A DNA stretch of 35,925 bases from Sulfuricurvum sp. (GTDB lineage Bacteria; Campylobacterota; Campylobacteria; Campylobacterales; Sulfurimonadaceae). Position 1 is the first letter of the stretch. Every line of letters starts with the position of its first letter. This document shows, in pieces, positions 22,552 through 31,217 of the stretch. A program made the translations under genes and the position numbers. The notes under the pieces were generated by a model. It was not told the DNA's origin. It saw only the letters and a list, made by a program, of their open reading frames with translations, and searched no databases. Location: NCBI RefSeq assembly GCF_028681615.1, contig NZ_JAQUHV010000019.1, forward strand, positions 1 through 35,925. The letters are read 5' to 3'.

Positions 22552-23481
22552 TTAAACCGCCAAACCTTTGAGACGGCAGATTGCCAACTCATGATGGACG
22601 CGCAATGTCATCTCTGTAATAAACTGTCCGGCATTGACATCATCACCGCTAGGGATATCTTTTGAAAATGTTGGACGATAAACTACTGGGTTTACGAACT
22701 CAGGGTTATATGCCAAAATCTCATCCTGAGCCAAAAATGGGCTTACAATAACTTTAATATTGTTACCGTATGCCGTATTCCCGATCATTGTAATGTTATT
22801 ATCTAAACGCTCCGAAGCGAACGAAGTTCCGGTAGTTTTAGAGAATAAAATGTCATCAAGCGCATCTTTTTGAGTATCGTTCATCATCAAAATACGTACC
22901 GGCATATTGCTAAAGAAACCAGGTTTCAAAATCTCACGCAGAATCTTCCACGTCAAAGCAGTACCAACACCTGCTACAGACATATCGAAGTCATTATTTA
23001 CGGTAAGGAAATGTTTTACACCACCCAATTTACCAGCTACTTTTGCGCCTACAGTATTGTCACGCTGTACCGGAGCAGTAGCACTTAGTAAAGCACGTTC
23101 AATTGACATACGGTGATCGAATGAGCTCATAGCCATTTGACGGGCTTTTGCTTTTTTACCGTCGGTTTCAGTACCTACATCTTCCGAACCGGTTACACCA
23201 TAGGTATCTTTGAAAATTTGGTAATGATTTTTTGCATTTCCACCTCCAAATTTAGTTGCAGGGGCAGGAGCTGAGCCCTCATCATACGCATTGGTATCAC
23301 TACCTTGTGGAATATTCATATAATTCCACTCATGACCAAAAGATGAGTTTGTGTCACTCGCTGGTGCTTTAGCAGTCAATGATGCAAAAAATGGGGTTGT
23401 TGTCCACCCAATCTCTTTAATATCATTAAAAAGATCCGCTCTACGACCAAACTTATCCGTTGTACTTAATAATCCTTCCAT
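22552..23481 (-). CDS. Major capsid protein (DUF5309/HK97-like fold)
   Basis: At 309 aa the size is normal. The order of features agrees with the DUF5309 group of capsid proteins: an N-terminal arm, then a TNSSFGHEWNY segment, a conserved NAYDEGSAPAPATK stretch, a NHYQIFKDTYGVTGSEDV strand and a basic long helix (KKAKARQMAMSSFDHRMSIE), with a final WKILRE/VHHELAICRLKGLAV end. It assembles the icosahedral shell. The ribosome site is AAGGAGC. It follows the scaffold gene as in most tailed phages. Confidence 0.9.
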   Translation of the reverse strand: MEGLLSTTDKFGRRADLFNDIKEIGWTTTPFFASLTAKAPASDTNSSFGHEWNYMNIPQGSDTNAYDEGSAPAPATKFGGGNAKNHYQIFKDTYGVTGSEDVGTETDGKKAKARQMAMSSFDHRMSIERALLSATAPVQRDNTVGAKVAGKLGGVKHFLTVNNDFDMSVAGVGTALTWKILREILKPGFFSNMPVRILMMNDTQKDALDDILFSKTTGTSFASERLDNNITMIGNTAYGNNIKVIVSPFLAQDEILAYNPEFVNPVVYRPTFSKDIPSGDDVNAGQFITEMTLRVHHELAICRLKGLAV

Positions 23482-23491
23482 CTAATGCTCC

Positions 23492-24013
23492 TTACGCATA
23501 TTTCATAAACAGTTCGGTGTGATCTTCGATCGAACCGTTACCGCTATTGATCTTCTTGATAAGATCACCTCGATCGCTTTCACCTGATACATTCCGTCCG
23601 CCGTTCACTTCATCGGCTTTAACGCTCTTAGGTGCCAGTTCCCGCATCCATAAAAGTTCCCACCCTTTAGGGTCGTTAAGATCTTCTGCTTTTTTCGGAT
23701 CGGTTTTAAAGAGCTCATTGAGATACTCACCCACTTTTTTGATATCAAATCCCTCATGACGGGATGCGATATCACTTACGGCGGCATTGACCGCCTTTTC
23801 CTGACGATACTCATTTATGGGTTCGACCAGCTCCGCCAGTTGTGCTTTGGATAGCGTGATATGCTCATCGCCGGCAGGGGCAGGGTTTGGATTGGACGGG
23901 GGAGTAGCATCACCTGGCAGTTCATCTCCACCGCCTTCTCCACCTCCGGCATCGCCCGGTTCATCGAACCAGCACGCGAAAGCCATCATCAGGATATGAA
24001 GAAACTTTTTCAT
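23492..24013 (-). CDS. Scaffolding protein, 173 aa
   Basis: An acidic Gly/Pro-rich N-terminal part (residues 18-50), a helical central part (about 53-115) and a charged C-terminus ending in a helix is the usual scaffold build. It lies directly before the capsid gene. A short hydrophobic start (KFLHILMMAFACW) is odd; the GGAG site favours the first ATG. It would be removed from the procapsid after assembly. Confidence 0.7.
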   Translation of the reverse strand: MKKFLHILMMAFACWFDEPGDAGGGEGGGDELPGDATPPSNPNPAPAGDEHITLSKAQLAELVEPINEYRQEKAVNAAVSDIASRHEGFDIKKVGEYLNELFKTDPKKAEDLNDPKGWELLWMRELAPKSVKADEVNGGRNVSGESDRGDLIKKINSGNGSIEDHTELFMKYA

Positions 24014-24399
24014 TGCGCAGCTCCGGTATCTCCGGTACCAGTTCCACCGGATCCAGCTCCGTTTTCATCGGTTCCAGTTACTCCAGTATCTCCTCCAGCA
24101 CCAGCACCGTTTTGACTTGATCCGGTATCAGCGGTACTGCCGGGATTTCCGTTTTGTACAGCTTCAGCAGCTAAACGTGCTCGCTTCTGTGCCGCAGTCT
24201 CTTTTGGTACCGCAGACGCTTCCCGCTCACGCATCTCATCTTTGGAGATAAGTCGGCATTTTTTATCTGCACCGCGTACCAGCGTATCACCGATATTTCC
24301 GGTCATAAATTGATGACCTTTATCCGTTTGACGGATTCCCGATTCGTGTTTTTTGACGATCACACCGAGATCCGTTTCACCCTCTAATAAAACAGCCAT
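24010..24399 (-). CDS. Head-region protein with Gly/Thr-rich tail, 129 aa
   Basis: The start at 24399 has an AAGGGG site. The upstream extension to 24453 starts with GTG and lacks a site. The first 75 residues form a small beta-rich domain (LLEGETDLGVIVKKHESG). A Lys/Arg/Ala helix follows, then a low-complexity Gly/Thr/Asp tail. It overlaps the scaffold start by 4 bases. It may be a head decoration or completion protein. Confidence 0.65.
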   Translation of the reverse strand: MAVLLEGETDLGVIVKKHESGIRQTDKGHQFMTGNIGDTLVRGADKKCRLISKDEMREREASAVPKETAAQKRARLAAEAVQNGNPGSTADTGSSQNGAGAGGDTGVTGTDENGAGSGGTGTGDTGAAQ

Positions 24400-24464
24400 A
24401 TCATCCCCTTGTTTTAAATTATCATTTAAACTATAACGCCCTCTCAACACCACTTTTTACACTT

Positions 24465-26105
24465 TTATGCGCTTCCGGCGGCCAAAAGCATTTTTTCGCG
24501 CTCTTCTTGTGGATCGATACCCTCCTCTGCTGGTTTTTCTGCGGACTCATTTGGATTTTCACCTGGATTAGTTGGAGGCTGCGGAGTAGGTGAGAGCATA
24601 TCAAACAGCTTGGTATTCTCACCAAGCTTCAAAGTAACGATCTGTTTCGTCACTTCGTTTATAAATCGCGTCTCATCGAGATTATTCGGGTCACGGTTTT
24701 GGAGGAACATTTGCACGATAGAGAGCAGATCATTGATCTTCGCATCTTTATTGATCGAGCTTCCAAACTTGATACTGAGGTTAAAATCATCCAGTTCCCG
24801 TTTTCCATATTTTCCGAGAGGGAAATCGTTACGTTCCGTGAGCTTATGGATCAGATCATCAGTAGTATGTTTGATAGCAAGATAAACGAAATTTTTAGCC
24901 CAATGGTGAAAGAGGGTATCGGATATGAGTAGTATCATATCCTCGATGCGTGGAGAGCTATTCGCATTGATGATAGAAAGCGATGCGGCAGATCGTCGAT
25001 CGCTTGCACTCGTTCCGCCGCGCATGATCCCATTCACCCCGCTAGAATCTTCGAGATCTTGTTTCGTTAGAACAGCGAGATCGTTATCGAGACTTACTTC
25101 GCTAGGAGTTTGACGCTGCTGAAAATTATCGCCCGTAATTTTCCCCGAAAACTTGATCGCGCTTCCGGGGCCTTTTTTCAGATCAAAAGGATTGAGTTTG
25201 ATCCCGTCTCCGACAAAATAGGTCGGGTTGATCTTCTCTTCTTGGATATCGTTTTTCTGATTGCGCTTGATATTAATCTCATCCTGTATCTCTTTGAGCA
25301 TCCATACCAGCGTACCGCCATAAACGAGGATTTGATCTTTTTGCAGATCGATATCCTGATACTTGTACTCATCGATCGCATACCCGTATTGGAACGGATT
25401 GCGCTCAAACACCGTCTCACGCATCAGCTTACCGTCACAAAACGTCCTACATGACCATTTTTTACCCTTACGCTTTATAAGCTCTTCGATTTTATAGCGT
25501 TTGGAAAATTTCTCTTCCGGGTTATTTCCGAAAAAATCTTTTTTCTTTATCTTGTAAAATTTGCGATCGATCTTATCCATGATCGTATTACCGCTCTCGT
25601 AAAAACGATATGCCAGGTATTGAACATCATCGATATCGGTAGCCTCATAATCAAACGCGATATCTTTGATGAAAATATCCTGAGTACGGATACGATCATT
25701 ATCCCAATAACTTATTACAATTCCCAGCCCCATAGTGAGAGCAGACCAAAACGATCGAGCCAGCTTCTTATACGGTTTATCTTTGTCATACCAATACTTC
25801 ACTACCGTAGTAGCGACATTCGCTTTGTCTTTATCACTGTCTCCGATATAGGTAATCTCGATAGGACAACCGGCAGAGAAAAATGACGTGGTAAAAATCG
25901 ACTTAGTGATATTGATGATATTTCGGATTACCGGGATAAAAAGTTTAGATCGTTTTGTTTTTTTGAGTTTGTTCCACTGCTTTTCGCTGTAACGTGCATG
26001 ATAATAGCGATCATTTCGCAGCCACTTTGCATGATATCTGCTCTGACGCGCAAATGCATCACCGATAAGTTTGTAATCTTGCTCTTCTGATTTTGAGAGT
26101 GCCAT
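24465..26105 (-). CDS. Portal protein, 546 aa (podovirus type)
   Basis: The beginning (YHAKWLRNDRYYHARY) and the NIINITKSIFTT segment, the wing region with EIQDEINIKRNQKNDIQEE, and the GIMRGGTSASDRRSAASLS stretch at about residue 350-370 are typical for P22-like portal proteins, which form the 12-fold gate for DNA. The Pro/Glu-rich tail is flexible. It is the first gene behind the rep/iteron module and has the repeated 17-bp element 37 bp before its start, suggesting a promoter for the late block. Confidence 0.88.
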   Translation of the reverse strand: MALSKSEEQDYKLIGDAFARQSRYHAKWLRNDRYYHARYSEKQWNKLKKTKRSKLFIPVIRNIINITKSIFTTSFFSAGCPIEITYIGDSDKDKANVATTVVKYWYDKDKPYKKLARSFWSALTMGLGIVISYWDNDRIRTQDIFIKDIAFDYEATDIDDVQYLAYRFYESGNTIMDKIDRKFYKIKKKDFFGNNPEEKFSKRYKIEELIKRKGKKWSCRTFCDGKLMRETVFERNPFQYGYAIDEYKYQDIDLQKDQILVYGGTLVWMLKEIQDEINIKRNQKNDIQEEKINPTYFVGDGIKLNPFDLKKGPGSAIKFSGKITGDNFQQRQTPSEVSLDNDLAVLTKQDLEDSSGVNGIMRGGTSASDRRSAASLSIINANSSPRIEDMILLISDTLFHHWAKNFVYLAIKHTTDDLIHKLTERNDFPLGKYGKRELDDFNLSIKFGSSINKDAKINDLLSIVQMFLQNRDPNNLDETRFINEVTKQIVTLKLGENTKLFDMLSPTPQPPTNPGENPNESAEKPAEEGIDPQEEREKMLLAAGSA

Positions 26106-26141
26106 ACGAAGCCTTAGAATAATTTTCCAAAGAGTACGACA

Positions 26142-26158
26142 GAGATAGGATCGGTTTT
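26142..26158 (-). promoter_or_regulatory. 17-bp element upstream of the portal gene (copy 2)
   Basis: Exact second copy of the minus-strand sequence AAAACCGATCCTATCTC that also precedes the 1890-aa gene (13638-13654). It lies 37 bp from the portal start. A late promoter core or activator site is likely. Confidence 0.6.
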
Positions 26159-26290
26159 CACATTTTAAAATTTGGGTGTGAATACCATTTATACCTACTT
26201 AGAAAGAGATTTAGAAGTATTTAGCGTTCAGAGCAAAAATGCTCTAAATAGCGCAATCATCGAAGTTTAAATGATGTGAATAACTCATAA

Positions 26291-26416
26291 AAGTTCCGTT
26301 TACGGGAGAGAAAGTACCTTTTGCGGGAGTGTTTGGAGACGTTTACGGGAGTAAAAGTTCCGTTTACGGGAGAGAAATGCTCCATTTACGGGAAAAAAAA
26401 GGAGCCGTTTACGGGA
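26291..26416. repeat. Six Rep iterons
   Basis: The core TTTACGGGA occurs at 26299, 26342, 26363, 26385 and 26408, with a variant TTTGCGGGA at 26320. Start-to-start distances are 21, 22, 21, 22 and 23 bp, two helical turns, so all boxes face the same side. Units 1 and 4 share 18 identical bases (AAGTTCCGTTTACGGGAG). Confidence 0.9.
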
Positions 26417-26419
26417 AGA

Positions 26420-27172
26420 TTATTCCCCTTTTTCTTCCTCTGTTTTTGTATTGAATGTAAATATTATTTTCTTAGAAGTACGATCATATTTGTACTCAAA
26501 ATTTAGCAGTTCGAAGAGTTGAGGATAAGAGTTCTTGATGATCTTATTTGCCCGTTTAAAATCGCTCTCCTCCATACCTAGCAATGTGTTCATAGTATCA
26601 AGATCGACGGATATTTTTTTATTGAGCTGTTTCATAGATGATAGCCACTCATACAGCCGCTTTGCGTATTTGCTGGTAAGTCTGCGGGTTTTACGCATAT
26701 CGATGATTGTAAAATTGTTTTGATGCTGTGCAATCGCCCGGCTCATGATCGGATTGATATGCACCTCAAAAGCATCTGAATCGAGATTAACCTCTTCAGC
26801 AAAATGCGATATCGCGGTAACGTGCAGATTATGAACTGTACGTCCGCTTTCATAGGTGTAGCTTTTAAATACTATCTCAGTTGTGAGCAGCCGTGAAAGT
26901 GCAGCGATCACCATTGTTTTAAAATCGTTACTTCGGATACCTAAAAACTTTTTCACATTGGAGTAGCGCAGTGTAACTACTTCATAATCGACCATATCCG
27001 GATCACGGTTCCATAGGCTTTGTTGAGAAAAATAGTAGATCGCATTAAAGAGGTCGATCTCAAACGCATCTAGGGTTATGATCTTTTGGTTCTCTTCGGA
27101 TACGGACGGATCGGATGCGTCGGTCATGTGACCGCGTATTACTGGGTTATGTTTGTAGAGTTTTCCGCTCAT
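26420..27172 (-). CDS. Plasmid replication initiator, Rep_3/RepB family, 250 aa
   Basis: The protein has two winged-helix halves. The first (about residues 30-145) includes the LDAFEIDLFNAIYYF helix; the second has TSKYAKRLYEWLSSM, a strong Rep_3 signature, and an initiator-type C-terminus. Rep_3 proteins bind iterons as monomers, open the origin with DnaA, and repress themselves as dimers. The iterons begin right behind its stop codon. It overlaps the 137-aa gene by 4 bases and is transcribed with the resolvase. It should support replication of the prophage as a plasmid. Confidence 0.9.
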   Translation of the reverse strand: MSGKLYKHNPVIRGHMTDASDPSVSEENQKIITLDAFEIDLFNAIYYFSQQSLWNRDPDMVDYEVVTLRYSNVKKFLGIRSNDFKTMVIAALSRLLTTEIVFKSYTYESGRTVHNLHVTAISHFAEEVNLDSDAFEVHINPIMSRAIAQHQNNFTIIDMRKTRRLTSKYAKRLYEWLSSMKQLNKKISVDLDTMNTLLGMEESDFKRANKIIKNSYPQLFELLNFEYKYDRTSKKIIFTFNTKTEEEKGE

Positions 27173-27582
27173 TTTGTCTCAGGCCCAGTGTACGAATTAT
27201 TATCTTTTAGTGCTTGTGTTGCTTTTGAAAGTGTGTTAATAATAAAATCGCACTGTATTTTAACTGTCATGTAATCTGCACGGATATCGAAGTCATTATG
27301 TGTTAATGCGCTTCCAATTTTTTCTCTAAAAGCGTTTATACTATCTAGTGCATTTTCGAAGATCACATTAGCTCGGTTAACGCCATTAAAATCTCTATTT
27401 GCAATTAATGAGGAGATATAAGCTGTAGTTTCTTTTGAAAACATGTTGCATTTTTTCAGTGTATCAATTGCAATATCATAGGGCTTTTCGATATCATCTA
27501 TCTTATGCTTTAATATATCCATTTCTGATTTAGTAGAAAACATTGATAGTATATTGAATTTAACTGCATTAAAAAAGTTCAT
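27169..27582 (-). CDS. Hypothetical helical protein of the rep operon, 137 aa
   Basis: Not recognised. Entirely helical and AT-rich, without membrane spans. It overlaps both neighbours by 4 bases, so resolvase, this protein and Rep are made from one mRNA. A role in copy control or incompatibility is a guess from position. Confidence 0.7.
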   Translation of the reverse strand: MNFFNAVKFNILSMFSTKSEMDILKHKIDDIEKPYDIAIDTLKKCNMFSKETTAYISSLIANRDFNGVNRANVIFENALDSINAFREKIGSALTHNDFDIRADYMTVKIQCDFIINTLSKATQALKDNNSYTGPETK

Positions 27583-28199
27583 TTTGTCTCCATTTCATCT
27601 AATTTTATCCCCATTTCCTCCAATTTATCATAAAGCGTCGGACGGCTCACCTTTAACATGGCCGCGATCTTAACTCTACTTATTCCCATATCGAGATACT
27701 TTTGGATCTCTTTCTCTTTCCCCATGAGCTTATGCTCTTTATTTTTAGATCCCTCTACTCGTCCGACCGATATCCCTGCGGCTTTTTTAGATTTTATCGC
27801 CTCTTTAGTACGCATAGAGATCATATCTCGCTCGAACTCTGCAATGCTACCCAGTATGGATAACATCATTTTCCCGGCCGGATTATTATCGCTAATATCC
27901 AATCCCTCTTTTAGAAACACCATACGCACTTTATTATTGATAAGGGTTTCCGTAATAGAGGAGAGCTCTTTTACACTACGAGCTACCCGTGAGAGTTCAG
28001 TAACTATGAGAATATCCCCCTCTACCAGCGTATCAACCAAATCAAAAATCTCACGCTCTTTTTTACGGCTACTGATCGACTCACCCACATACTTATCAAC
28101 ATTCATACTATGCGCCAATGCCCAACGCATTATCTCGCCCATCTGATTCTCAGTATCTTGCGTCTCAGTCGATACCCGAACATAGCCCACCACTGCCAT
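27579..28199 (-). CDS. Serine recombinase of the resolvase type, 206 aa
   Basis: Small serine recombinase with the catalytic GYVRVSTE motif (Ser10), the VTELSRVARS arginine motif (about residues 66-75), the E-helix region EFERDMISMRTKEAI and a C-terminal HTH (about 172-193, SRVKIAAMLKVSRPTLYDKL). Size and layout are those of Tn3/plasmid resolvases or invertases, not large phage integrases. It probably resolves plasmid dimers. Two inverted repeats just upstream (28209-28283) are its probable recombination site and also cover its promoter. The AGGGG ribosome site adjoins the inner repeat. Confidence 0.92.
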   Translation of the reverse strand: MAVVGYVRVSTETQDTENQMGEIMRWALAHSMNVDKYVGESISSRKKEREIFDLVDTLVEGDILIVTELSRVARSVKELSSITETLINNKVRMVFLKEGLDISDNNPAGKMMLSILGSIAEFERDMISMRTKEAIKSKKAAGISVGRVEGSKNKEHKLMGKEKEIQKYLDMGISRVKIAAMLKVSRPTLYDKLEEMGIKLDEMETK

Positions 28200-28208
28200 A
28201 CTATCCCC

Positions 28209-28283
28209 TTTGTAAAATTCTAAACATCATTATAATTTTACAAACCTTAAATAATACTATTGTTTTAATATTGTATCAATAGT
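28209..28283. promoter_or_regulatory. Candidate res site: two inverted repeats over the resolvase promoter
   Basis: The first inverted repeat has 11-bp arms (TTTGTAAAATT, 28209-28219; AATTTTACAAA, 28234-28244) and a 14-bp spacer. The second has 7-bp arms (ACTATTG, 28256-28262; CAATAGT, 28277-28283) and again a 14-bp spacer. Total lengths of 36 and 28 bp and tandem placement before a resolvase gene resemble res subsites. Confidence 0.6.
28251..28279 (-). promoter_or_regulatory. Promoter of the resolvase-137aa-rep operon
   Basis: On the minus strand TTGATA (28279-28274), a 17-bp spacer and TATTAT (28256-28251) form a good sigma-70 promoter. The spacer contains most of the 17-mer TATTGTTTTAATATTGT (28258-28274) shared with the par region, so it can be regulated by the resolvase and perhaps by the partition protein. 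Confidence 0.6.
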
Positions 28284-28296
28284 TTATTACTATTAT

Positions 28297-29808
28297 TTAG
28301 TCCCATGCGCCAGTCAAATACTCATCATCGTAATCGTATAGATCAGGCTCGAACGTGCGCCCTTGGATGAATTGCAGATGATACGCCCGTGCATCGATCA
28401 TATCATCGACACCGCTTTGGATATCGATGTTAAACGCGCCGAGCTGCGCTTCATAGTATCCGTTATTCGGATCACTTCGGTTATGGTAAATCTTTCGCGC
28501 CATATAGGATGGATGCAGATTCCCGATACGGATGTTTTTATTCACTCCGCCATGCCTCAGCTCTTCGATAGGAAGATAGATACCATGTTCTTTTTGGGCG
28601 ACGTCGATCGTATAGAAAAAGTCGTTTTGCGCGCCGGCTTTCTCAATCCCGAACCGGATCGGGTGAAACGTCTTATAGACTCTCAGAGCATGGATCGACT
28701 TTTCAAACGGGTTCCAATGCCCTGCACTGATATCGAGATTAAATTCTCGTCCTTGACTGTCATGCCCTACCGTAAAAATACAGCTCTTATCTTTTCCGTC
28801 ACTGGCCAAATCCATCGTAGTATAAACCGACAAAGAGCTGTACGGTATCTCTTCCCCATTATCGAGGATGAGTGCTTCGGGAGTATAGATTTTAACATCA
28901 TGCGCGTCACGTACATTTTTAAAATGGAGATGCTTTACTTTATCGCTATAACGTATCCGCTCAAAATAGTTGTATTGCTCCCGCTTAAAGAGCATTTTCT
29001 CCTCATTTTGAGGAATACATAAGAACTCATTCGGGAACGCATTAAATAGCCCCTGCGCTTCAAACTCCATACGCATAGCTTCGAGCTTTTCACGCGGCCA
29101 GCGTGATGGCCATGCAGGGCTTCCGTCCTCTTTGTAGCACGGTATGATGATATACTTCCACTGCGGATTTTTGAGGATCTTGGAGAGTAGCTGTTCCGCG
29201 TGCATGATCGTGCCGACGATGAGCACGTCCCCATCCGGGTGCAGGGCAGGGAGTAGATCTTGGAAAAACCACTCTGCCAGTTTGTCACGCTGCGCCGCAG
29301 AGCGTACCAGCTCACGGCTTTCGATATCATCGGCAACGATAAACGTCGGACGGATATTATTATATACGTAACCGCGCGGGTCCTCTCCGGCACCGAACGC
29401 AGCGATAGCGACACGCTTTCCTCCGGTGACGATCTCGATCATGCTCTCGTTCCAAATATCCCCTTTATGGATATCGTATCCAAGCAGTTCCGCATCGATA
29501 ATCATCCGCTTGATGTCACGGAGAAACGATTGCGCTTTTTTAGCGTTTTCCGAAACGATCAGGGTATAAGGCTCATGGAGCAAAAACACGCGGCTGAAAA
29601 TATGGACTTTATTGAGGAGTGTCGATTTGGCAAAACCGCGAGACATTACAACCGCAGCGCGAGATCCGGCAGTATTAACAAAATCGAGGACCTGAGGGTG
29701 TATTTTTGGGGTAGCGTTTTCAAATATTCCAGGAGCGACTGATTTGGCAAGTTTGAGTTGTACGATCGGGGTCATCCGATCACGCAGAGCCTTAGGGATA
29801 ACACTCAT
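28297..29808 (-). CDS. Terminase large subunit, 503 aa
   Basis: The ATPase part shows a Walker A variant MSRGFAKST (residues 55-63), Walker B TFIVADDIES (acidic pair 160-161) and a coupling VGTIMHAEQ motif (about 205). The nuclease part begins near residue 325 (YTTMDLASDGKD) and continues to FGIEKAGAQND and the DDMIDARAYH acidic site. It translocates DNA into the procapsid and cuts it. It starts in the stop of the small subunit (ATGA). Unusually, a plasmid replication module lies between it and the portal gene. Confidence 0.93.
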   Translation of the reverse strand: MSVIPKALRDRMTPIVQLKLAKSVAPGIFENATPKIHPQVLDFVNTAGSRAAVVMSRGFAKSTLLNKVHIFSRVFLLHEPYTLIVSENAKKAQSFLRDIKRMIIDAELLGYDIHKGDIWNESMIEIVTGGKRVAIAAFGAGEDPRGYVYNNIRPTFIVADDIESRELVRSAAQRDKLAEWFFQDLLPALHPDGDVLIVGTIMHAEQLLSKILKNPQWKYIIIPCYKEDGSPAWPSRWPREKLEAMRMEFEAQGLFNAFPNEFLCIPQNEEKMLFKREQYNYFERIRYSDKVKHLHFKNVRDAHDVKIYTPEALILDNGEEIPYSSLSVYTTMDLASDGKDKSCIFTVGHDSQGREFNLDISAGHWNPFEKSIHALRVYKTFHPIRFGIEKAGAQNDFFYTIDVAQKEHGIYLPIEELRHGGVNKNIRIGNLHPSYMARKIYHNRSDPNNGYYEAQLGAFNIDIQSGVDDMIDARAYHLQFIQGRTFEPDLYDYDDEYLTGAWD

Positions 29809-30392
29809 TCGAACTCAGCTTCCATAACTTCATCTTCGAGCTGTACGATTGTATTGGCGATCGCATTGAGGAAATCATCACGGCTAACTTTTGATCCGGC
29901 ACCCATAAGCGCAGCACGATCCATCAGCCTATCCTCACGCCCTGAGGTAAGTGTCGCTACATCTTTGGCATACTTCGCCTCATCTGCTGTAATCCGTTTG
30001 CTGTCTTGTAGCTTTTGATAGATCGCTTTGAGTTCCCCCTCCATGATCGCATACGCAATAGAGTTTAACTCCCCGTTACGCTTAACATCCACCACCATAG
30101 CCTTAGCGACTTCAATCCCCACCGACTTTTTGATGTCATCCATCTTCTCTTCATCAGTGACTATGGAACTGGCGATTTTAAGATCGAGAAAACTTTCCCA
30201 ATTAAACTTTTTACGCCACCGCTCTATCGCGCTCTTACTCGCCTCTATACTATGCTCACTCATAAGCACCTCAGAGAGACGACGATCCGATATCGTCTCA
30301 AAATCATTATCCAGCGTGGCCGATTCCAGCCACACGTCCATCGCCTTTTTTTGTTCCGGTGTCATAGTAGCGGTAGATTGGAGTTCAGACAT
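29805..30392 (-). CDS. Terminase small subunit (probable), 195 aa
   Basis: An N-terminal HTH-like region (residues about 38-66, RRLSEVLMSEHSIEASKSAI and a following RWRKKFNW) and a helical oligomerisation part, with an acidic tail (EDEVMEAEFE), fit a small terminase that recognises the packaging site. Direct coupling to the large subunit supports this. No exact family is claimed. Confidence 0.75.
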   Translation of the reverse strand: MSELQSTATMTPEQKKAMDVWLESATLDNDFETISDRRLSEVLMSEHSIEASKSAIERWRKKFNWESFLDLKIASSIVTDEEKMDDIKKSVGIEVAKAMVVDVKRNGELNSIAYAIMEGELKAIYQKLQDSKRITADEAKYAKDVATLTSGREDRLMDRAALMGAGSKVSRDDFLNAIANTIVQLEDEVMEAEFE

Positions 30393-30627
30393 CGATATTT
30401 TCGCTGTATTTTAATTTTAAGTATTCATCCACTAAATCACTGTATTTTGTTGAAAGTACAGAATACTTATTGATCAATTCTATTTTTTCACTCTCTAGTT
30501 CTTTGATCCGTTTTTGTAAATTTTCGATGGTATGCCCAGCTCTCATTGAGATAACATCGATCTCGATACACTCTCTAGGATGATACTCACCTATAGGCAG
30601 TTCAAAAAAATCAGTTTTACCACTCAT
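30385..30627 (-). CDS. Coiled-coil hypothetical, 80 aa
   Basis: The second half (about residues 30-75) is a strong coiled coil (ENLQKRIKELESEKIEL). The N-terminal part is short and beta-like. It overlaps the terminase small subunit gene by 8 bases and the 196-aa gene by 1. It may be a small packaging or replication helper; function unknown. Confidence 0.7.
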   Translation of the reverse strand: MSGKTDFFELPIGEYHPRECIEIDVISMRAGHTIENLQKRIKELESEKIELINKYSVLSTKYSDLVDEYLKLKYSENIDV

Positions 30628-31217
30628 TACGCCACTCCCTTAATCAATTCTACATATTTATAAGCTGATTCTTTTGCTGCTTCCGGGTTAGCATCAACTG
30701 CATGAGAGATTTTATTTTTCAGGGCAGCGAGCCTACCGTTACGTTTGATACCCATCTCTTTGTCGAGCATTTCGGTGATATACCCTCCGATCACTGATCC
30801 GGCACTTTGCAGTTTGTCCGATCCTGGAACGCCGTCATTGATATAAGCTAATGCATAGCGCTCTTTGATCTTTGCGTACTTTTTGAGCATTTGAGGGTTA
30901 TACTCCCATAGTGCACGGATGCTCTCATTTGCATCGAATGATACATTCTGAGCGGCATATCGATCTACTGTAGATTTCCATATACGATCAGCGATCAGTT
31001 TCGTTTTGATAAAAAGCTGGTACCGTTTATGATCCACCACTTTAGGACCGATAAACGGCAAAAACTTTACCCCCGATTGCAGATCGGTAAACCGCAAACA
31101 TACCGCTTTAAGATTAGCAATAGCAGATGTGATCTCATCCTCTTTATACTCACCGAGGATGGTTTGGATCATGCTAACGAGAATAATGGATTGTTGAGTA
31201 GGTGTGAGTTTCATCAT
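30627..31217 (-). CDS. Hypothetical, 196 aa
   Basis: Not recognised. A helical, basic protein with a PFIGPKVVDHKRYQLF segment (about residue 53-68), many Lys and Ala, and no membrane span. It lies between the ASCH-like gene and the terminase region and overlaps both neighbours. It might be a DNA-binding replication or packaging factor by position only. Confidence 0.75.
   Translation of the reverse strand: MMKLTPTQQSIILVSMIQTILGEYKEDEITSAIANLKAVCLRFTDLQSGVKFLPFIGPKVVDHKRYQLFIKTKLIADRIWKSTVDRYAAQNVSFDANESIRALWEYNPQMLKKYAKIKERYALAYINDGVPGSDKLQSAGSVIGGYITEMLDKEMGIKRNGRLAALKNKISHAVDANPEAAKESAYKYVELIKGVA

Larger units (their letters stand above)
26106..26419. other. Plasmid origin region (oriV): DnaA boxes, AT stretch and iterons
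   Basis: Between portal and rep there is no gene. It holds a DnaA box TGTGAATAA (26275-26283; TTATTCACA on the other strand), a near box TGTGAATAC (26177-26185), an AT-rich run (26160-26173), a small AGAGC/GCTCT hairpin (26230-26245), and six iterons. It directly follows the rep gene. This is the expected composition of a theta-type, Rep-dependent origin. Confidence 0.85.

Noticed and set aside
23697..23708. Third copy of the late element (GGATCGGTTTTA)
   Set aside because: Only 12 bases match, and it lies in the coding part of the scaffold gene without a gene start behind it.
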